From assembly GCF_014679505.1 (NCBI RefSeq), contig NZ_CP061474.1, positions 1,766,001 to 1,830,000 of the forward strand: 64,000 bases of DNA. Reading direction: 5' to 3'. The translations under genes and the position numbers were made by a program. Source of the DNA: Geobacillus sp. 46C-IIa (lineage in GTDB: Bacteria > Bacillota > Bacilli > Bacillales > Anoxybacillaceae). The notes beneath the pieces are model-generated. The model was not told where the DNA came from. It ran no database searches and saw nothing but the letters and a program-made list of their open reading frames with translations. This document shows positions 17,357 through 26,259 of this stretch, piece by piece (the stretch's first letter is position 1; every line of letters starts with the position of its first letter).

Positions 17357-18145
17357 CTAACGGTACATCGCCCACAATCCGATATCGTGAAAACCAAGGC
17401 GATGGTAAATGCGGCCGGCGTCCGGATTGTCATAAAACAAGCACGGCATCTTCCCTTCGGCGAGCAAATCACAAACAAGCTTCGCTACGATGGCGCTCGC
17501 ATATCCTTTCCCGCGATGTTCTTGATCGGTGCAGACGCCGACGATCATCGCCGACAGCGAATTTTCCGCCGTTGTTGATGCCGCCGCCAACATCTTGCCG
17601 TCTTGTTCAATATAGTACGTTCTCGCCGAATTCGTTTCCATCCCCTTCACTAGCATGTCGCGCGCCGTCGGCCTCGTGTCAAACTCAGGAATGCGGCGCC
17701 GCAAGTCAATGATCCGATCAACATCGGCCCATCCGGCTGTTTTGACGGCGAACGCCCCCATTTCTTGACGGGCGTATTCATCCGTCCGGCACTCGCAAAA
17801 GTAAAGGGTCCGCTTCGCCCCGAGCGGCAGCCGCTCTTCAAACTGCCTGCCAATTTCCTCTTTGCCGGACAGCTCGACAGGCAACGAGCGGGCGGTCTCG
17901 CGGATGAGGCGGGCAAAGCCATCGGCATCAAAATCACCCGGCGCGTACGGAATGTAAGAGTCATAATAACGAAGCAGCACCGCCAATAATGAGCCGTTGC
18001 CGTCAAACTGCCCCCAAACGTCCTGGAAATCGGCGTCATAGCCGAACGATTCGATATCGCCAATGAGAAATAGGTTGAATGACGGATCTTGCCGCAAAAA
18101 CGAAAGTAGTTGTTGGTCATCTTCGGCCGTTAACCGGCGAATCAT
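17357..18145 (-). CDS. GNAT-family N-acetyltransferase
   Basis: A 262-residue protein. The C-terminal half is a clear GNAT fold with acetyl-CoA motif A around VGVCTDQEHRGKGYASAIVAKLV (Gln/Arg-x-x-Gly-x-Gly/Ala pattern) and a terminal motif FYDNPDAGRIYHRLGFHDIG. The N-terminal 120 residues look like a degenerate GNAT-like domain beginning MIRRLTAEDDQQLLSFLRQDP, as in several paired-GNAT Bacillus proteins. Substrate unknown. The start at 18145 is chosen from GGGGGAG upstream; an open extension to 18244 overlaps the promoter. Confidence 0.82.
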   Translation of the reverse strand: MIRRLTAEDDQQLLSFLRQDPSFNLFLIGDIESFGYDADFQDVWGQFDGNGSLLAVLLRYYDSYIPYAPGDFDADGFARLIRETARSLPVELSGKEEIGRQFEERLPLGAKRTLYFCECRTDEYARQEMGAFAVKTAGWADVDRIIDLRRRIPEFDTRPTARDMLVKGMETNSARTYYIEQDGKMLAAASTTAENSLSAMIVGVCTDQEHRGKGYASAIVAKLVCDLLAEGKMPCLFYDNPDAGRIYHRLGFHDIGLWAMYR

Positions 18146-18179
18146 GGCGCTCCCCCGCTTTTCGAATAATATTTTTTCC

Positions 18180-18208
18180 ATTATACTATAGTGTATATCT
18201 GTTGCCAA
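18180..18208 (-). promoter_or_regulatory. SigA promoter of the GNAT gene
   Basis: On the minus strand TTGGCA (18203-18208), 17-bp spacer, TATAAT (18180-18185): a near-consensus promoter about 35-40 nt ahead of the start codon. Confidence 0.8.
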
Positions 18209-18331
18209 TGGCACAATGATCAGGAAAAAGGAAACGGCCGGCAACCGCGGAGGGCGAATGCTGTCAACCGGCGTCGGCCAACTACGAAGAGAGGAGGAAG
18301 CCCGCTTTCCATAAGCAAGGCGGTGATGCCG

Positions 18332-18583
18332 ATGAAGTTTATTAATGATCTATATGAATATTACAAAGACCGGCTGACCGGGGATGAAGAAGACGCTGAA
18401 GCAGTAGCGATGTCCATTTTGGATGAACTCGACCGCCGCGACGTGCTGAAGCTGATCGGTGAGATGACTGATGAAGAGCTGCTCGGCATGTTCGGCCTGT
18501 ACTTGTTTGAAAGCTTGAAAGCAAAAATGGCCCGTGAAGGCCTCGGGGCCACGCGACTGCAAGAGGGACCGCGCGTCCATTGA
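18332..18583 (+). CDS. Small conserved protein, DUF6154-like
   Basis: An 83-residue acidic helical protein: MKFINDLYEYYKDRLTGDEE, then DAEAVAMSILDELDRRDVL and ELLGMFGLYLFESLKAKM. The pattern matches a short Bacillaceae family I recall as DUF6154; function unknown. The ATG at 18332 has AAGGCGGTGA at 5-6 bp; an ATG two codons earlier is possible. It is alone between the divergent GNAT gene and the convergent ilvA gene. Confidence 0.7.
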   Translation: MKFINDLYEYYKDRLTGDEEDAEAVAMSILDELDRRDVLKLIGEMTDEELLGMFGLYLFESLKAKMAREGLGATRLQEGPRVH

Positions 18584-18584
18584 C

Positions 18585-18635
18585 AAAAAAACGGCTGCCC
18601 CGGCCAGACAGAGCCGTCTGTACTGGGGACAGCCG
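18585..18635 (-). terminator. Terminator, probably for ilvA
   Basis: On the minus strand CGGCTG/CAGCCG closes a compound hairpin that also pairs CCCC/GGGG and ACAGAC/GTCTG, followed by seven T residues. It is about 196 nt beyond the ilvA stop, implying a long 3' UTR, or it could serve a small unrecognised RNA there. Confidence 0.75.
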
Positions 18636-18831
18636 CATGTTGCGAACAAAGGCCGGGGCTTGTCATGCCCAACGGCCTTTAACGGAACGATGAACTGCAC
18701 AAACCGTACGGAACGTGCTCCGTCATCAGCCCGCCGGGAATGCGTCTTCCGCTTTCCCCGCTTAGAAGCCGAAAGGCTGTCTTTGAATGGAACGCTCTCC
18801 CACTTGCGCTGACGCTTCAAGTTCGAGCCGC

Positions 18832-20040
18832 CTACCGATAAAACTGTACGTCATATCCTTCTTTCAATAACACTTGATAAATCTGCTGGATATGATCTTC
18901 ATTTTTCGTCTCGAGCGAAAAATGAATTTCCGCCTGGCCCGGCAGCACTTTGGCGCCGATGCGCTGGTGATGGATCGACATCACGTTTGCTTCCAGTTCG
19001 GCGATAATGCGCAGCAGCTTGTTCAATTGCCCCGGCTTGTCGGAAATGATCGTCGTAAACGTGACAAACCGGCCGGCCTCGACAAGCCCCCGCTCGATGA
19101 TGCGGGAAATCAACGTCACATCAACATTGCCGCCGCTTAAAATGGCCGCGACTTTTTTGTCGCGAAACGGGAGCTTTTGGTACAAAAGCGCCGCCAGCGG
19201 GCAGGCTGCTGACCCTTCGACAAGCAGCTTGTTTCGTTCAAGCAAATAAAGCATCGTCCGTGAAATTTCCGCCTCCTCCACACAAACAACGCCATCGACG
19301 TACTGCTCGATATATTGGTACGTAATATTGCCCGGCTTTTTCACCGCGATGCCATCGGCGATCGTATCCGACGCGGCGATGGCGACCGGCTGCTTATGGC
19401 GGAGAGCAGCAGTCATACCGGGGCAAGCGGACGATTCGACGCCGTACACCTCGACGGACGGCTTCAACTGTTTTAATGTAAACGCCAGCCCCGCAAGCAA
19501 ACCGCCGCCGCCGACCGGGCAAAGGACGACGTCCACATCGGGAAGCTGCTCATTCAACTCTAAGCCGATCGTTCCTTGGCCGGCCATGACGGCCAAATCG
19601 TCAAACGGGTGCACAAACGTCATTCCCCGCTCGCGCTGCAGCTCGAGCGCATATTCGAGTGCCTCATCGAACACATCGCCATGCAAAACAACTTCCGCTC
19701 CGTAGCTTTTCGTCGCTTCGATTTTGCTTAGCGGCGCCCCTTTCGGCATGACGATCGTGCATGGAATATGAAGCATGCCGCTTGCATAGGCGACCCCTTG
19801 GGCATGGTTGCCAGCTGAGGCGGCGATAACGCCGCGCGAACGCTCTTCGTCGGTCAACGACATAATTTTATTGAATGATCCCCTTACTTTAAACGACCCC
19901 GTTTTTTGCAAATTTTCAAGTTTCATATACACGTCATTGCCGGACAACCGGCTGAACGTTTGCGAATGTTCAAGCGGCGTTTCATGGACAATGCCTTTCA
20001 TTTTTGCCCTTGCTTGTTCAATGTCTGTTAACGTCAACAT
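18832..20040 (-). CDS. ilvA: Threonine ammonia-lyase with single ACT domain
   Basis: A 402-residue PLP enzyme that deaminates threonine to 2-oxobutyrate, the entry to isoleucine synthesis. The catalytic domain starts MLTLTDIEQARAKMKGIVHE; the PLP lysine is Lys51 in TGSFKVRGS; ASAGNHAQGVAYA and CPVGGGGLLAGLA are the substrate and phosphate-binding loops. A single ACT domain occupies about 325-402 (FVTFTTIISDKPGQLNKLL onward), so this is the intermediate-length form with one C-terminal ACT domain. The start at 20040 has AAAGGGTGG upstream; the 38-codon extension to 20154 lies in the leader. Confidence 0.93.
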   Translation of the reverse strand: MLTLTDIEQARAKMKGIVHETPLEHSQTFSRLSGNDVYMKLENLQKTGSFKVRGSFNKIMSLTDEERSRGVIAASAGNHAQGVAYASGMLHIPCTIVMPKGAPLSKIEATKSYGAEVVLHGDVFDEALEYALELQRERGMTFVHPFDDLAVMAGQGTIGLELNEQLPDVDVVLCPVGGGGLLAGLAFTLKQLKPSVEVYGVESSACPGMTAALRHKQPVAIAASDTIADGIAVKKPGNITYQYIEQYVDGVVCVEEAEISRTMLYLLERNKLLVEGSAACPLAALLYQKLPFRDKKVAAILSGGNVDVTLISRIIERGLVEAGRFVTFTTIISDKPGQLNKLLRIIAELEANVMSIHHQRIGAKVLPGQAEIHFSLETKNEDHIQQIYQVLLKEGYDVQFYR

Positions 20041-20177
20041 CACCAAACCACCCTTTCCGATCAGGCGACCGGTTCTTTTTCGCCCCGCTTTATGATCGAA
20101 ACAGCGAACAGGAACACCGCCTCTTTCGGGGCGGGATGAAAGCGGGCCCCGCATTTCATCAACGACGGAAATATTGT

Positions 20178-20205
20178 ATCATAAAATCACCGCTTCATCA
20201 TTCAA
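20178..20205 (-). promoter_or_regulatory. Predicted SigA promoter of ilvA
   Basis: On the minus strand TTGAAT (20200-20205), 16-bp spacer, TATGAT (20178-20183). It gives a leader of about 130 nt. I looked for T-box features in that leader and saw none. Confidence 0.5.
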
Positions 20206-20274
20206 CGATATAGTTTGCGTTGCTTTTCCCTTGGACGATGGCGTACGATAAAAGAGTGAAGGAGGGAATAACCT

Positions 20275-21441
20275 ATGCAGCGACGCCGACCTTTGTTGCT
20301 TTTATCGACCGTCATGTTTTTCGTTATGTCAGGTTTTGGCATCATTATTCCCGTATTGCCGTTTCTCGCTGAAGAAGTGGGGGCTACTCCGCTCGAACTT
20401 GGGTTGCTAATGGCGGTGTATTCGCTCATGCAGCTGTTGTTTTCCCCGATGTGGGGACAGCTGTCCGATCGTTATGGCCGCAAGCCGGTATTGCTCATCG
20501 GCATCACCGGGCTGTCGTTATCGTTTTTCCTTTTTTCCGCGGCCGAAACGCTCATGATGCTGTTTATCGCCCGCTTGCTTGGCGGGGCGCTGTCAGCGGC
20601 AGCGATGCCGACCGTGATGGCGTATGCGGCCGACGTCACCTCACCGGATGAACGCGGAAAAGCAATGGGAGCGATCGGCGCCGCAACCGGGCTCGGCTTT
20701 ATTTGCGGGCCAGCCATTGGGGGAATGTTTTCGCAAACGAATTTGCATCTGCCGTTCGCCATCGCAGGAACGCTATCGACGGCGACAGCGCTGTTCGTAT
20801 GGTTCGTTTTGCCGGAATCGATGCGCCCGCCAATCGCTAATCAACCGGCCGGCCGGCAACGGTCCAGAGAAATGATGAAAAGTCCGCTTCTTTATTTGTA
20901 TTTGCTACAATGGACAGCGACACTCGCTCTCGCTGGGCTTGAGGCAACGTTTGCTTACTTCGCTGATCGCCGCGCCGGGCTCGGTTCAGTTGAGCTCGGG
21001 TATATTTTTATGATGATGGGAATCGCCAGCGCCTTCGTCCAAGGGGCGCTCCTTGGACGATTGATCAAACGGTTTGGCGAGGGCCGTGTCCTTCAGGGCG
21101 GGCTTGCCGTCTCGGCTCTTGGCTTTGCGTCTATTTTACTCGTGCAAGACTTTTGGACGGCCGCCCTTTTTTTATCGATTTTCGGCATCGGCAACGGTGT
21201 CATCCGTCCTTGCGTTTCCTCGCTCATTACAAAACAGGCTGCCGGCCGGCAAGGAAGCGCGGCCGGACTATTGTCCTCGTTTGACTCGCTCGGCCGCATC
21301 ATCGGCCCGATTATCGGCGGCGGTTTGTTCAGCTATATGGCAGGGCTTCCTTACTTGTTCGGCATCGTTCTTTGCCTTGTCGGTGCGGGATTGTACAGGC
21401 TGTTTGCCGTCCGCAGCCAGGCGCGCCGTTTGCTTCCTTAA
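20275..21441 (+). CDS. MFS drug-efflux transporter, DHA1/TetA type (YwoG-like)
   Basis: A 388-residue 12-segment major facilitator. GFGIIIPVLPFLAEEVGAT is the start of helix 1; motif A is MWGQLSDRYGRKPVLLIG between helices 2 and 3; motif C-like GAATGLGFICGPAIGG lies in helix 5. This places it in the TetA/YwoG drug:H+ antiporter group. The specificity is unknown. GAAGGAGGGAATAACCT precedes the ATG, and a terminator directly follows the stop, so it is monocistronic. Confidence 0.9.
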   Translation: MQRRRPLLLLSTVMFFVMSGFGIIIPVLPFLAEEVGATPLELGLLMAVYSLMQLLFSPMWGQLSDRYGRKPVLLIGITGLSLSFFLFSAAETLMMLFIARLLGGALSAAAMPTVMAYAADVTSPDERGKAMGAIGAATGLGFICGPAIGGMFSQTNLHLPFAIAGTLSTATALFVWFVLPESMRPPIANQPAGRQRSREMMKSPLLYLYLLQWTATLALAGLEATFAYFADRRAGLGSVELGYIFMMMGIASAFVQGALLGRLIKRFGEGRVLQGGLAVSALGFASILLVQDFWTAALFLSIFGIGNGVIRPCVSSLITKQAAGRQGSAAGLLSSFDSLGRIIGPIIGGGLFSYMAGLPYLFGIVLCLVGAGLYRLFAVRSQARRLLP

Positions 21442-21467
21442 TCCGCTCCCGCGATGGCGGATTTTTA
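21441..21467 (+). terminator. Terminator of the MFS gene
   Basis: ATCCGC pairs with GCGGAT (10-nt loop), followed by TTTTATTG, directly at the stop codon. Confidence 0.85.
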
Positions 21468-21660
21468 TTGATTATTTAGCACATAGTTTTATAAAAATAA
21501 AAGTCGATATATGAACAACTGTCACTGACATCCGTTTTTCTTGTTCGTCATTTAACATATCGTTCGATTAAGGCAAACCAGCTCGTATGAGATAGGCAAA
21601 CATAGATGAATTTGCTAATATGGAAGAAAAGCATTCGGAGCACGAAAGGATGAAACGGTT

Positions 21661-21936
21661 TTGACCGAAAAATGGTATGATACAGCGCCGAGCGTCGCGG
21701 CGTGGACGACGAGGGCAACGATCGTCCGTCAAGCCGATGATACATACGTTGTGACATTGGCTGAAACAGCGTTTTACCCGAAAGGCGGCGGCCAGCCGTC
21801 TGACACCGGCACGATCGCCGGCTTGCTGGTTCGAAACGGCAAGCAACGATGGCGGCCTCCATTGATGCCAACCGTCACTGACCGTTCAGTAGACATAAGG
21901 GCGTTCCTCATAGCCAAAGACGGTTCACTTTTGTAA
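21661..21936 (+). pseudogene. Remnant of an AlaX-type alanyl-tRNA editing protein
   Basis: The first ~52 codons read MTEKWYDTAPSVAAW, then TLAETAFYPKGGGQPSDTGTIAGL, the conserved N-terminal signature of AlaX / alanyl-tRNA synthetase editing domains. After that the frame loses similarity and stops at codon 91, where a working protein would need about 390 residues with the HxxxH and CxxxH zinc motifs. A TTG start with GGATGAAACGG upstream survives. The rest of the gene appears deleted; the kinase gene begins 38 bp later. Confidence 0.7.
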
Positions 21937-21974
21937 AATAGAAAATGAGATGTGTAGCTAAGGAGTTTGGAAGG

Positions 21975-23240
21975 ATGAACGATCGATTGGTACAACAGCA
22001 AACTGAAGAGCTCGAGCGAAAGTTGCGCGCTTATGAGCGGCTCATCGAACAGCTTCCGTTCCCATTTGTGTTTACCGATTACGAAATCGGAATCACCATC
22101 GAAAAAGGTCGCGGCAGCGATGCCCGGCCGCGCCTGCACCCGGTCCCGGCCGCCCCTGGCAAGGGAGCGGAATGGCAGTGGGACGTTGACTTGTATCACG
22201 ATGTGCCGTTTGAAAAAGTTGAGGCGTTTTTAACACCGCTGCTTGACCTTGTTCCGCACCATATCGTTTTCGTCGACGGCCATGGCATCATTACGCTTTG
22301 CAATTTACAGGCGGCCATCGACACCGGCGTCGACCGCGACACTATCATCGGCAAACATATTCGCGAGTTGCTGAAGCTTCCCGACGAGCTGATCGCAACA
22401 CTTCAATCGCTCGAAAGGGGCGAGCCGCTTTACAATCACGAAGTGCTTGACCGCTTTTACGGCATCGTCAATACCCGCTTTATTTATAATGATGACGGAT
22501 CGGTCAAACGGGTCATTAGTATGTTCCAATCGCTCAGCATGATGAAAGAAACGGAAAAGTTGGCCGTCGCCGGCCGCATTGCCGCCGGCATCGCCCATGA
22601 AATCCGCAATCCGCTGACGACGGTGCGCGGCTATTTGCAGCTGCTGAAAAATGATTTGCCGGATCGCGTCGCGTCGCTCGTTGAGCGGCTGCTCATCCCT
22701 GAACTCGACCGAGCGAACGACATCATTACCGACTTTTTAAATATCGCCAAGCCGGCCGACGTGAAAATGGAGACGTTCAACTTGCACCGCTTTTTGCGTG
22801 ATGACGTCGGTGTTTTGCTGCAAAGTGAAGCGCTGCTTCATAATGTAAACGTCCATTTTGATCTTGATGAACAGCTTGACGATTATGAAATGAACGGCGA
22901 CCGCAGCCAACTGTTGCAAGTGTTTTTAAACTTATTCCGCAACGCCGTCGAGGCGAAAGTCGCGAAGACGATGAATGTGACGGTCAGCAGCCGGAAAGCA
23001 AACCATATCGTCCAGCTTCGCTTCTGCGATGACGGGCCCGGCATTCCGTCGTCGGTCATCGATCATATTTTTGATCCGTTTTTCTCAACGAAAGAAACGG
23101 GGACAGGGCTTGGCCTTTCATTGTCGAAAAAAATCGTCGAACTGCATCGGGGAACGATGAAAGTGCAAAGCGGCGGGGGCGGCGCCTGCTTTCTCATGGA
23201 ATTTCCTCTCCGCAGCCAGCCGCCGTTTCTTACGTCGTAA
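21975..23240 (+). CDS. Soluble PAS-containing sensor histidine kinase
   Basis: A 421-residue kinase with no membrane segment, so it senses a cytoplasmic signal. A PAS domain covers about 85-190 (HHIVFVDGHGIITLCN to FIYNDDGSVKRVISMF). The HisKA dimerisation helix has AAGIAHEIRNPLTTVRG with the phosphorylated His at 208. The HATPase domain has the N box LNLFRNAVEAK, G1 CDDGPGIPSSV, the F box FDPFFSTKE and G2 GTGLGLSLSKK. It resembles the sporulation kinases and AtoS-type kinases of Bacillus. No response regulator is adjacent. AAGGAG 9 bp upstream supports the start at 21975. Confidence 0.92.
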   Translation: MNDRLVQQQTEELERKLRAYERLIEQLPFPFVFTDYEIGITIEKGRGSDARPRLHPVPAAPGKGAEWQWDVDLYHDVPFEKVEAFLTPLLDLVPHHIVFVDGHGIITLCNLQAAIDTGVDRDTIIGKHIRELLKLPDELIATLQSLERGEPLYNHEVLDRFYGIVNTRFIYNDDGSVKRVISMFQSLSMMKETEKLAVAGRIAAGIAHEIRNPLTTVRGYLQLLKNDLPDRVASLVERLLIPELDRANDIITDFLNIAKPADVKMETFNLHRFLRDDVGVLLQSEALLHNVNVHFDLDEQLDDYEMNGDRSQLLQVFLNLFRNAVEAKVAKTMNVTVSSRKANHIVQLRFCDDGPGIPSSVIDHIFDPFFSTKETGTGLGLSLSKKIVELHRGTMKVQSGGGGACFLMEFPLRSQPPFLTS

Positions 23241-23335
23241 ACGGCTTCCGGAAGGGGATTGCGCCCCTGTCTCGGGAGCGGAAAATTGATGATTTAGCAC
23301 AATGTGTTGTTTTTTAAGTTAAAGGAGGAGCCGCT

Positions 23336-24703
23336 ATGGCAATGACCGCTCCAGCCGCCGGAAAATGGCGACGTCTATTCGCTTTGTTTCTCCCTATTTT
23401 TGTTTCGCAAGCCGGCCAATATATGATGAATTTTACTGACGTCGCGATGTCCGGCCACGCGAGTGCCGAAGATCTGGCCGGGGTGGCGATTGGCTCCAGC
23501 CTATGGGTGCCGGTGTTCACCGGGGTCGGCGGCATTTTGCTCGCCCTGCCGCCAATCGTCTCCCACCATTCCGGCGCCGGACGGCACGAAGACATTGCCC
23601 GCACTGTCATCCAAGCGCTTTATTTGTCCGTCGCAATCGCACTCGCCCTCGTCCTGGCCGGCGCGGTCGCCGTGCCGTTCATTTTGGAACAGATGCAGCT
23701 TGAAGAAAGCGTCCGGTACATCGCCTCTCATTATTTGCTGGCGTTGTCGCTCGGAATCATCCCGCTGTTCCTTTATGCCGTGCTTCGCTATTCGATCGAT
23801 GCGCTTGGGCAGACGAAAGTGACGATGTGGATTACGCTCACCGCCTTGCCGATCAACATGCTGTTCAACTGGCTGTTTATTTACGGACACGGCGGATTTC
23901 CGCGCCTTGGCGGCATCGGCACCGGCTATGCGACCGCAATCACGTATACGTACTGCTTTGTGTCCGCCGCCTTGGTCGCTGCCAAATTTCGCCGCTTTGC
24001 CCCATATCGTGCGTTCGCGCGTTTTTATCGCCCTTCATGGGCCGCATGGAAAGAGCTGCTCAAAACAGGGGTGCCGATCGGGTCGGCCATCTTTTTTGAA
24101 ACGAGCATTTTTGCCGCTGTAACGCTGCTTGTCGGCCGATTTGGCGGCGAAACAGTCGCCGCCCATCAGAGCGCCCTTAACTTCGCTTCGCTGTTGTATA
24201 TGATTCCGCTCAGTTTGTCAATGGCGCTGACGATCGCGGTCGGTTTCGAGGCGGGGGCCAAACGGTATGAAGACGCGAAACAGTTTTGCCGAATCGGCAT
24301 TGCCATCGCCTTGGCCGTCGCTGCGGCTGCCGCTCTGTTTCTTTACGCCTTCCGCGGCCATGTCGCCCGGCTGTACACGAACGATCCCACTGTGGCGGCG
24401 CTGACCGGAAAGTTTTTGCTGTATGCGATCTTCTTCCAGTTTTCCGATGCCATCGCCGCTCCCATTCAAGGGGCGCTGCGCGGCTATAAAGATGTCAACG
24501 CCGTGTTTTGGGCCGCCCTTCTCGCCTACTGGGGCATCGGACTTCCCGTCGGCTGTGCGCTCGCTCTGCTGACCGCCGCCGGGGCGTTCGGCTATTGGAT
24601 CGGACTCATCACCGGGCTGGCGGCTGGAGCGCTTTTCCTCAGTTTTCGCCTGCGGGCCATCTGGCGCCGCCACGGAAGCCGGCGCACGCCGCTCGCCTCG
24701 TAA
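23336..24703 (+). CDS. MATE-family multidrug efflux protein
   Basis: A 455-residue, 12-segment transporter of the MATE/MOP superfamily. The first helix region reads LFLPIFVSQAGQYMMNFTDVAMSGH and is followed by DLAGVAIGSSLWVPVFTGVGGILLA. The second half begins GVPIGSAIFFETSIFAAVTLLVGRFG, the mirrored repeat. It should expel cationic compounds with Na+ or H+ as counter-ion. AAAGGAGGAGCCGCT precedes the ATG. A hairpin at 24741 follows the stop. Confidence 0.92.
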   Translation: MAMTAPAAGKWRRLFALFLPIFVSQAGQYMMNFTDVAMSGHASAEDLAGVAIGSSLWVPVFTGVGGILLALPPIVSHHSGAGRHEDIARTVIQALYLSVAIALALVLAGAVAVPFILEQMQLEESVRYIASHYLLALSLGIIPLFLYAVLRYSIDALGQTKVTMWITLTALPINMLFNWLFIYGHGGFPRLGGIGTGYATAITYTYCFVSAALVAAKFRRFAPYRAFARFYRPSWAAWKELLKTGVPIGSAIFFETSIFAAVTLLVGRFGGETVAAHQSALNFASLLYMIPLSLSMALTIAVGFEAGAKRYEDAKQFCRIGIAIALAVAAAAALFLYAFRGHVARLYTNDPTVAALTGKFLLYAIFFQFSDAIAAPIQGALRGYKDVNAVFWAALLAYWGIGLPVGCALALLTAAGAFGYWIGLITGLAAGALFLSFRLRAIWRRHGSRRTPLAS

Positions 24704-24740
24704 GGCAGAGGCGCCCGGGCAAGCGGCCTATAAACAAAGC

Positions 24741-24770
24741 GAAGGATGCCCATCATTCGGGGCATCCTTC
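24741..24770. terminator. Terminator hairpin after the MATE gene
   Basis: GAAGGATGCC and GGCATCCTTC form a 10-bp stem with a C/G extension. The T tract is weak; it lies between convergent genes and could serve both. Confidence 0.65.
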
Positions 24771-24830
24771 ATTGCGACGATGTCAAAACGGCCGAGCCGC
24801 AAAACGTTCCGGTTGACAACCGGCTGCTGT

Positions 24831-25724
24831 TTAGTCCGCCGCCTTTGGCGACGGCTGTTGTTTCATATACGCCAGCACGTCAAGGTCGATCTTTCCTTTT
24901 CCCGCTTCGCGCTCTTCAAAGTTTTCCGTATGTATATACGCCGTCAGCGCCTGGTGGAGCGCCTCGCTGTCCTCCGTTTTTTCCTCCGGCAAATAGCCAA
25001 GGCGGACCAGCTCGGTGATAACTTCCTCCTTGACCGCTCCTTCCATCGCTGCCACCTTCTCCGGCCGCGGCTTCTCGAAATACAGCTGCCGCAATTGATA
25101 CAGGCGGATCAGCTCCTCGATCGGTTGCGGATGGTCATCGACGCGCAAATCGATATAACGGTCATTGTAGCCGCCGTATCCCCCTCCTTCTTTTACGACA
25201 AGCAAGGCGGCCGACTGTTGGCCGCGGCGATCCCCTCCTGCCGCCTGGCCTGCTTGGAGCGCCTTTAACAGCCGTTCGGCGAGCGGGCCTTTCGTCCGTT
25301 CAAACGTTTTTCCCATCGCCAACACGGTTTCCTCTCCAGCCAAAATGTTGCCTTGGGCTGCATAGTTCGGACCGGTGATGCCGCCGGCCCACGGATAACA
25401 TTTTTTCCCGGTGAACGTTGCCGCCCGGCCTTTGGCGTCAACGATGCCGACTTGCCGCAAATCGCGCTCGCTGTCATCGGCAATGAGCCGTTCGAGCGTT
25501 TCTTGCGCCGTTTTTCCTTCGGCCATCCACTCGAGGCCGCGCGAGCCGTACGACGTGTTGGCGTACGACTGCGTCGCCACCGCCCCGACGCCTGCTTTCG
25601 CCCATGGCACGACCGCGCCAACACCTAAAAATTTCGACTGGACAGCAATGCCAAGCTCCCCGGTCGCCGGATCGAACGCGACGATCGAAAACGTTGCGAC
25701 CACGTCTTTCGGAATGCGTTTCAT
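24831..25724 (-). CDS. DUF1028 family protein
   Basis: A 297-residue protein. TFSIVAFDPATGELGIAVQSKF, VPWAKAGVGAVATQSYANTSYG and QGNILAGEETVLAM are the hallmark of DUF1028, a family related to Ntn hydrolases that form their nucleophile by self-cleavage. A C-terminal ~80-residue helical extension (ELIRLYQLRQLYFEKPRPEK onward) may be a peptidoglycan-binding-like or regulatory segment. Function unknown. The start at 25724 has GGAGGGCGGGAAA upstream. It is flanked by the MATE gene and the YjcZ peptide genes and seems monocistronic. Confidence 0.85.
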   Translation of the reverse strand: MKRIPKDVVATFSIVAFDPATGELGIAVQSKFLGVGAVVPWAKAGVGAVATQSYANTSYGSRGLEWMAEGKTAQETLERLIADDSERDLRQVGIVDAKGRAATFTGKKCYPWAGGITGPNYAAQGNILAGEETVLAMGKTFERTKGPLAERLLKALQAGQAAGGDRRGQQSAALLVVKEGGGYGGYNDRYIDLRVDDHPQPIEELIRLYQLRQLYFEKPRPEKVAAMEGAVKEEVITELVRLGYLPEEKTEDSEALHQALTAYIHTENFEEREAGKGKIDLDVLAYMKQQPSPKAAD

Positions 25725-25803
25725 TTTCCCGCCCTCCACGTTGCGCTGAATTTTTTATTCTCCTTATATTTCTCCTCTTCCCCCCGGTCTTCCTGCCTCT
25801 TTC

Positions 25804-25848
25804 AAAAAAATGACGGGGGAAACGGCCGTTGCCCGGCCGCCTCCCCCG
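25804..25848 (-). terminator. Terminator of the YjcZ gene pair
   Basis: On the minus strand CGGGGGA pairs with TCCCCCG and an inner GGCCG/CGGCC stem, then seven T residues after three bases. Confidence 0.85.
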
Positions 25849-25864
25849 CTTGCCCATCATCAGC

Positions 25865-25996
25865 TTAGCACCAAGTTGCCCCGACGATAATGAGCAAAAT
25901 AAACAAGACGACGATCAACACGAAACCGAAGCCGTAACCGCCGTAACCCGGATAACCGAAGCCATAGCCGCCCCAGCCGTAGAAGCCATATGGCAT
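25865..25996 (-). CDS. YjcZ-family sporulation peptide 1
   Basis: A 43-residue peptide: a Gly/Tyr-rich N-terminus (MPYGFYGWGGYGFGYPGYGG) followed by the hydrophobic core FVLIVVLFILLIIVG and a short Cys-containing tail. This is the YjcZ/YczN family of small spore-associated hydrophobic proteins in Bacillaceae. AGGAGGTGACGA precedes the ATG. It lies 33 bp after a second family member in the same direction and shares a terminator with it. Confidence 0.85.
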   Translation of the reverse strand: MPYGFYGWGGYGFGYPGYGGYGFGFVLIVVLFILLIIVGATWC

Positions 25997-26029
25997 ATTC
26001 GTCACCTCCTTGCTAACAGGTAGGGTTCA

Positions 26030-26128
26030 TTAATACACCCAACCACCAATACATGCACATCCGACAATAATTAACAAGATGAACAGAACGACGATCAGCG
26101 CAAACCCGCCGCCGTAAGCTGCACCCAT
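26030..26128 (-). CDS. YjcZ-family sporulation peptide 2
   Basis: A 32-residue peptide starting MGAAYGGGFALIVVLFIL and ending LIIVGCACIGGWVY, again the conserved LIVVLFILLIIVG core. GGAGGTGCTGGCAA precedes the ATG. Upstream on the minus strand AC, 17 bp, AATAGTCTA is close to the SigK pattern (AC-N16/17-CATANNNTA), consistent with late mother-cell expression, though one position differs. Too short for most gene finders. Confidence 0.82.
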   Translation of the reverse strand: MGAAYGGGFALIVVLFILLIIVGCACIGGWVY

Positions 26129-26226
26129 TTGCCAGCACCTCCTTCGTTTTTGTACTAGTAGACTATTCACGAAGCGGGGAATTGGTTAGGTGTTTCGGCA
26201 AAAATGGGTATTTGCCGCGCGGGGGC

Positions 26227-26258
26227 AAAAAGAAAGGCGGCCCGTCACCCGGACCGCC
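26227..26258 (-). terminator. Terminator of the RarD-type gene
   Basis: On the minus strand GGCGG pairs with CCGCC plus an inner CC/GG, followed by TTTCTTTTT, at the stop codon of the transporter gene. Confidence 0.7.
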
Positions 26259-26259
26259 G

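Noticed and set aside
20041..20180. Possible T-box or attenuator in the ilvA leader
   Set aside because: No specifier loop, AGGGTGG-type T-box sequence or antiterminator/terminator pair could be found by eye in about 130 nt.
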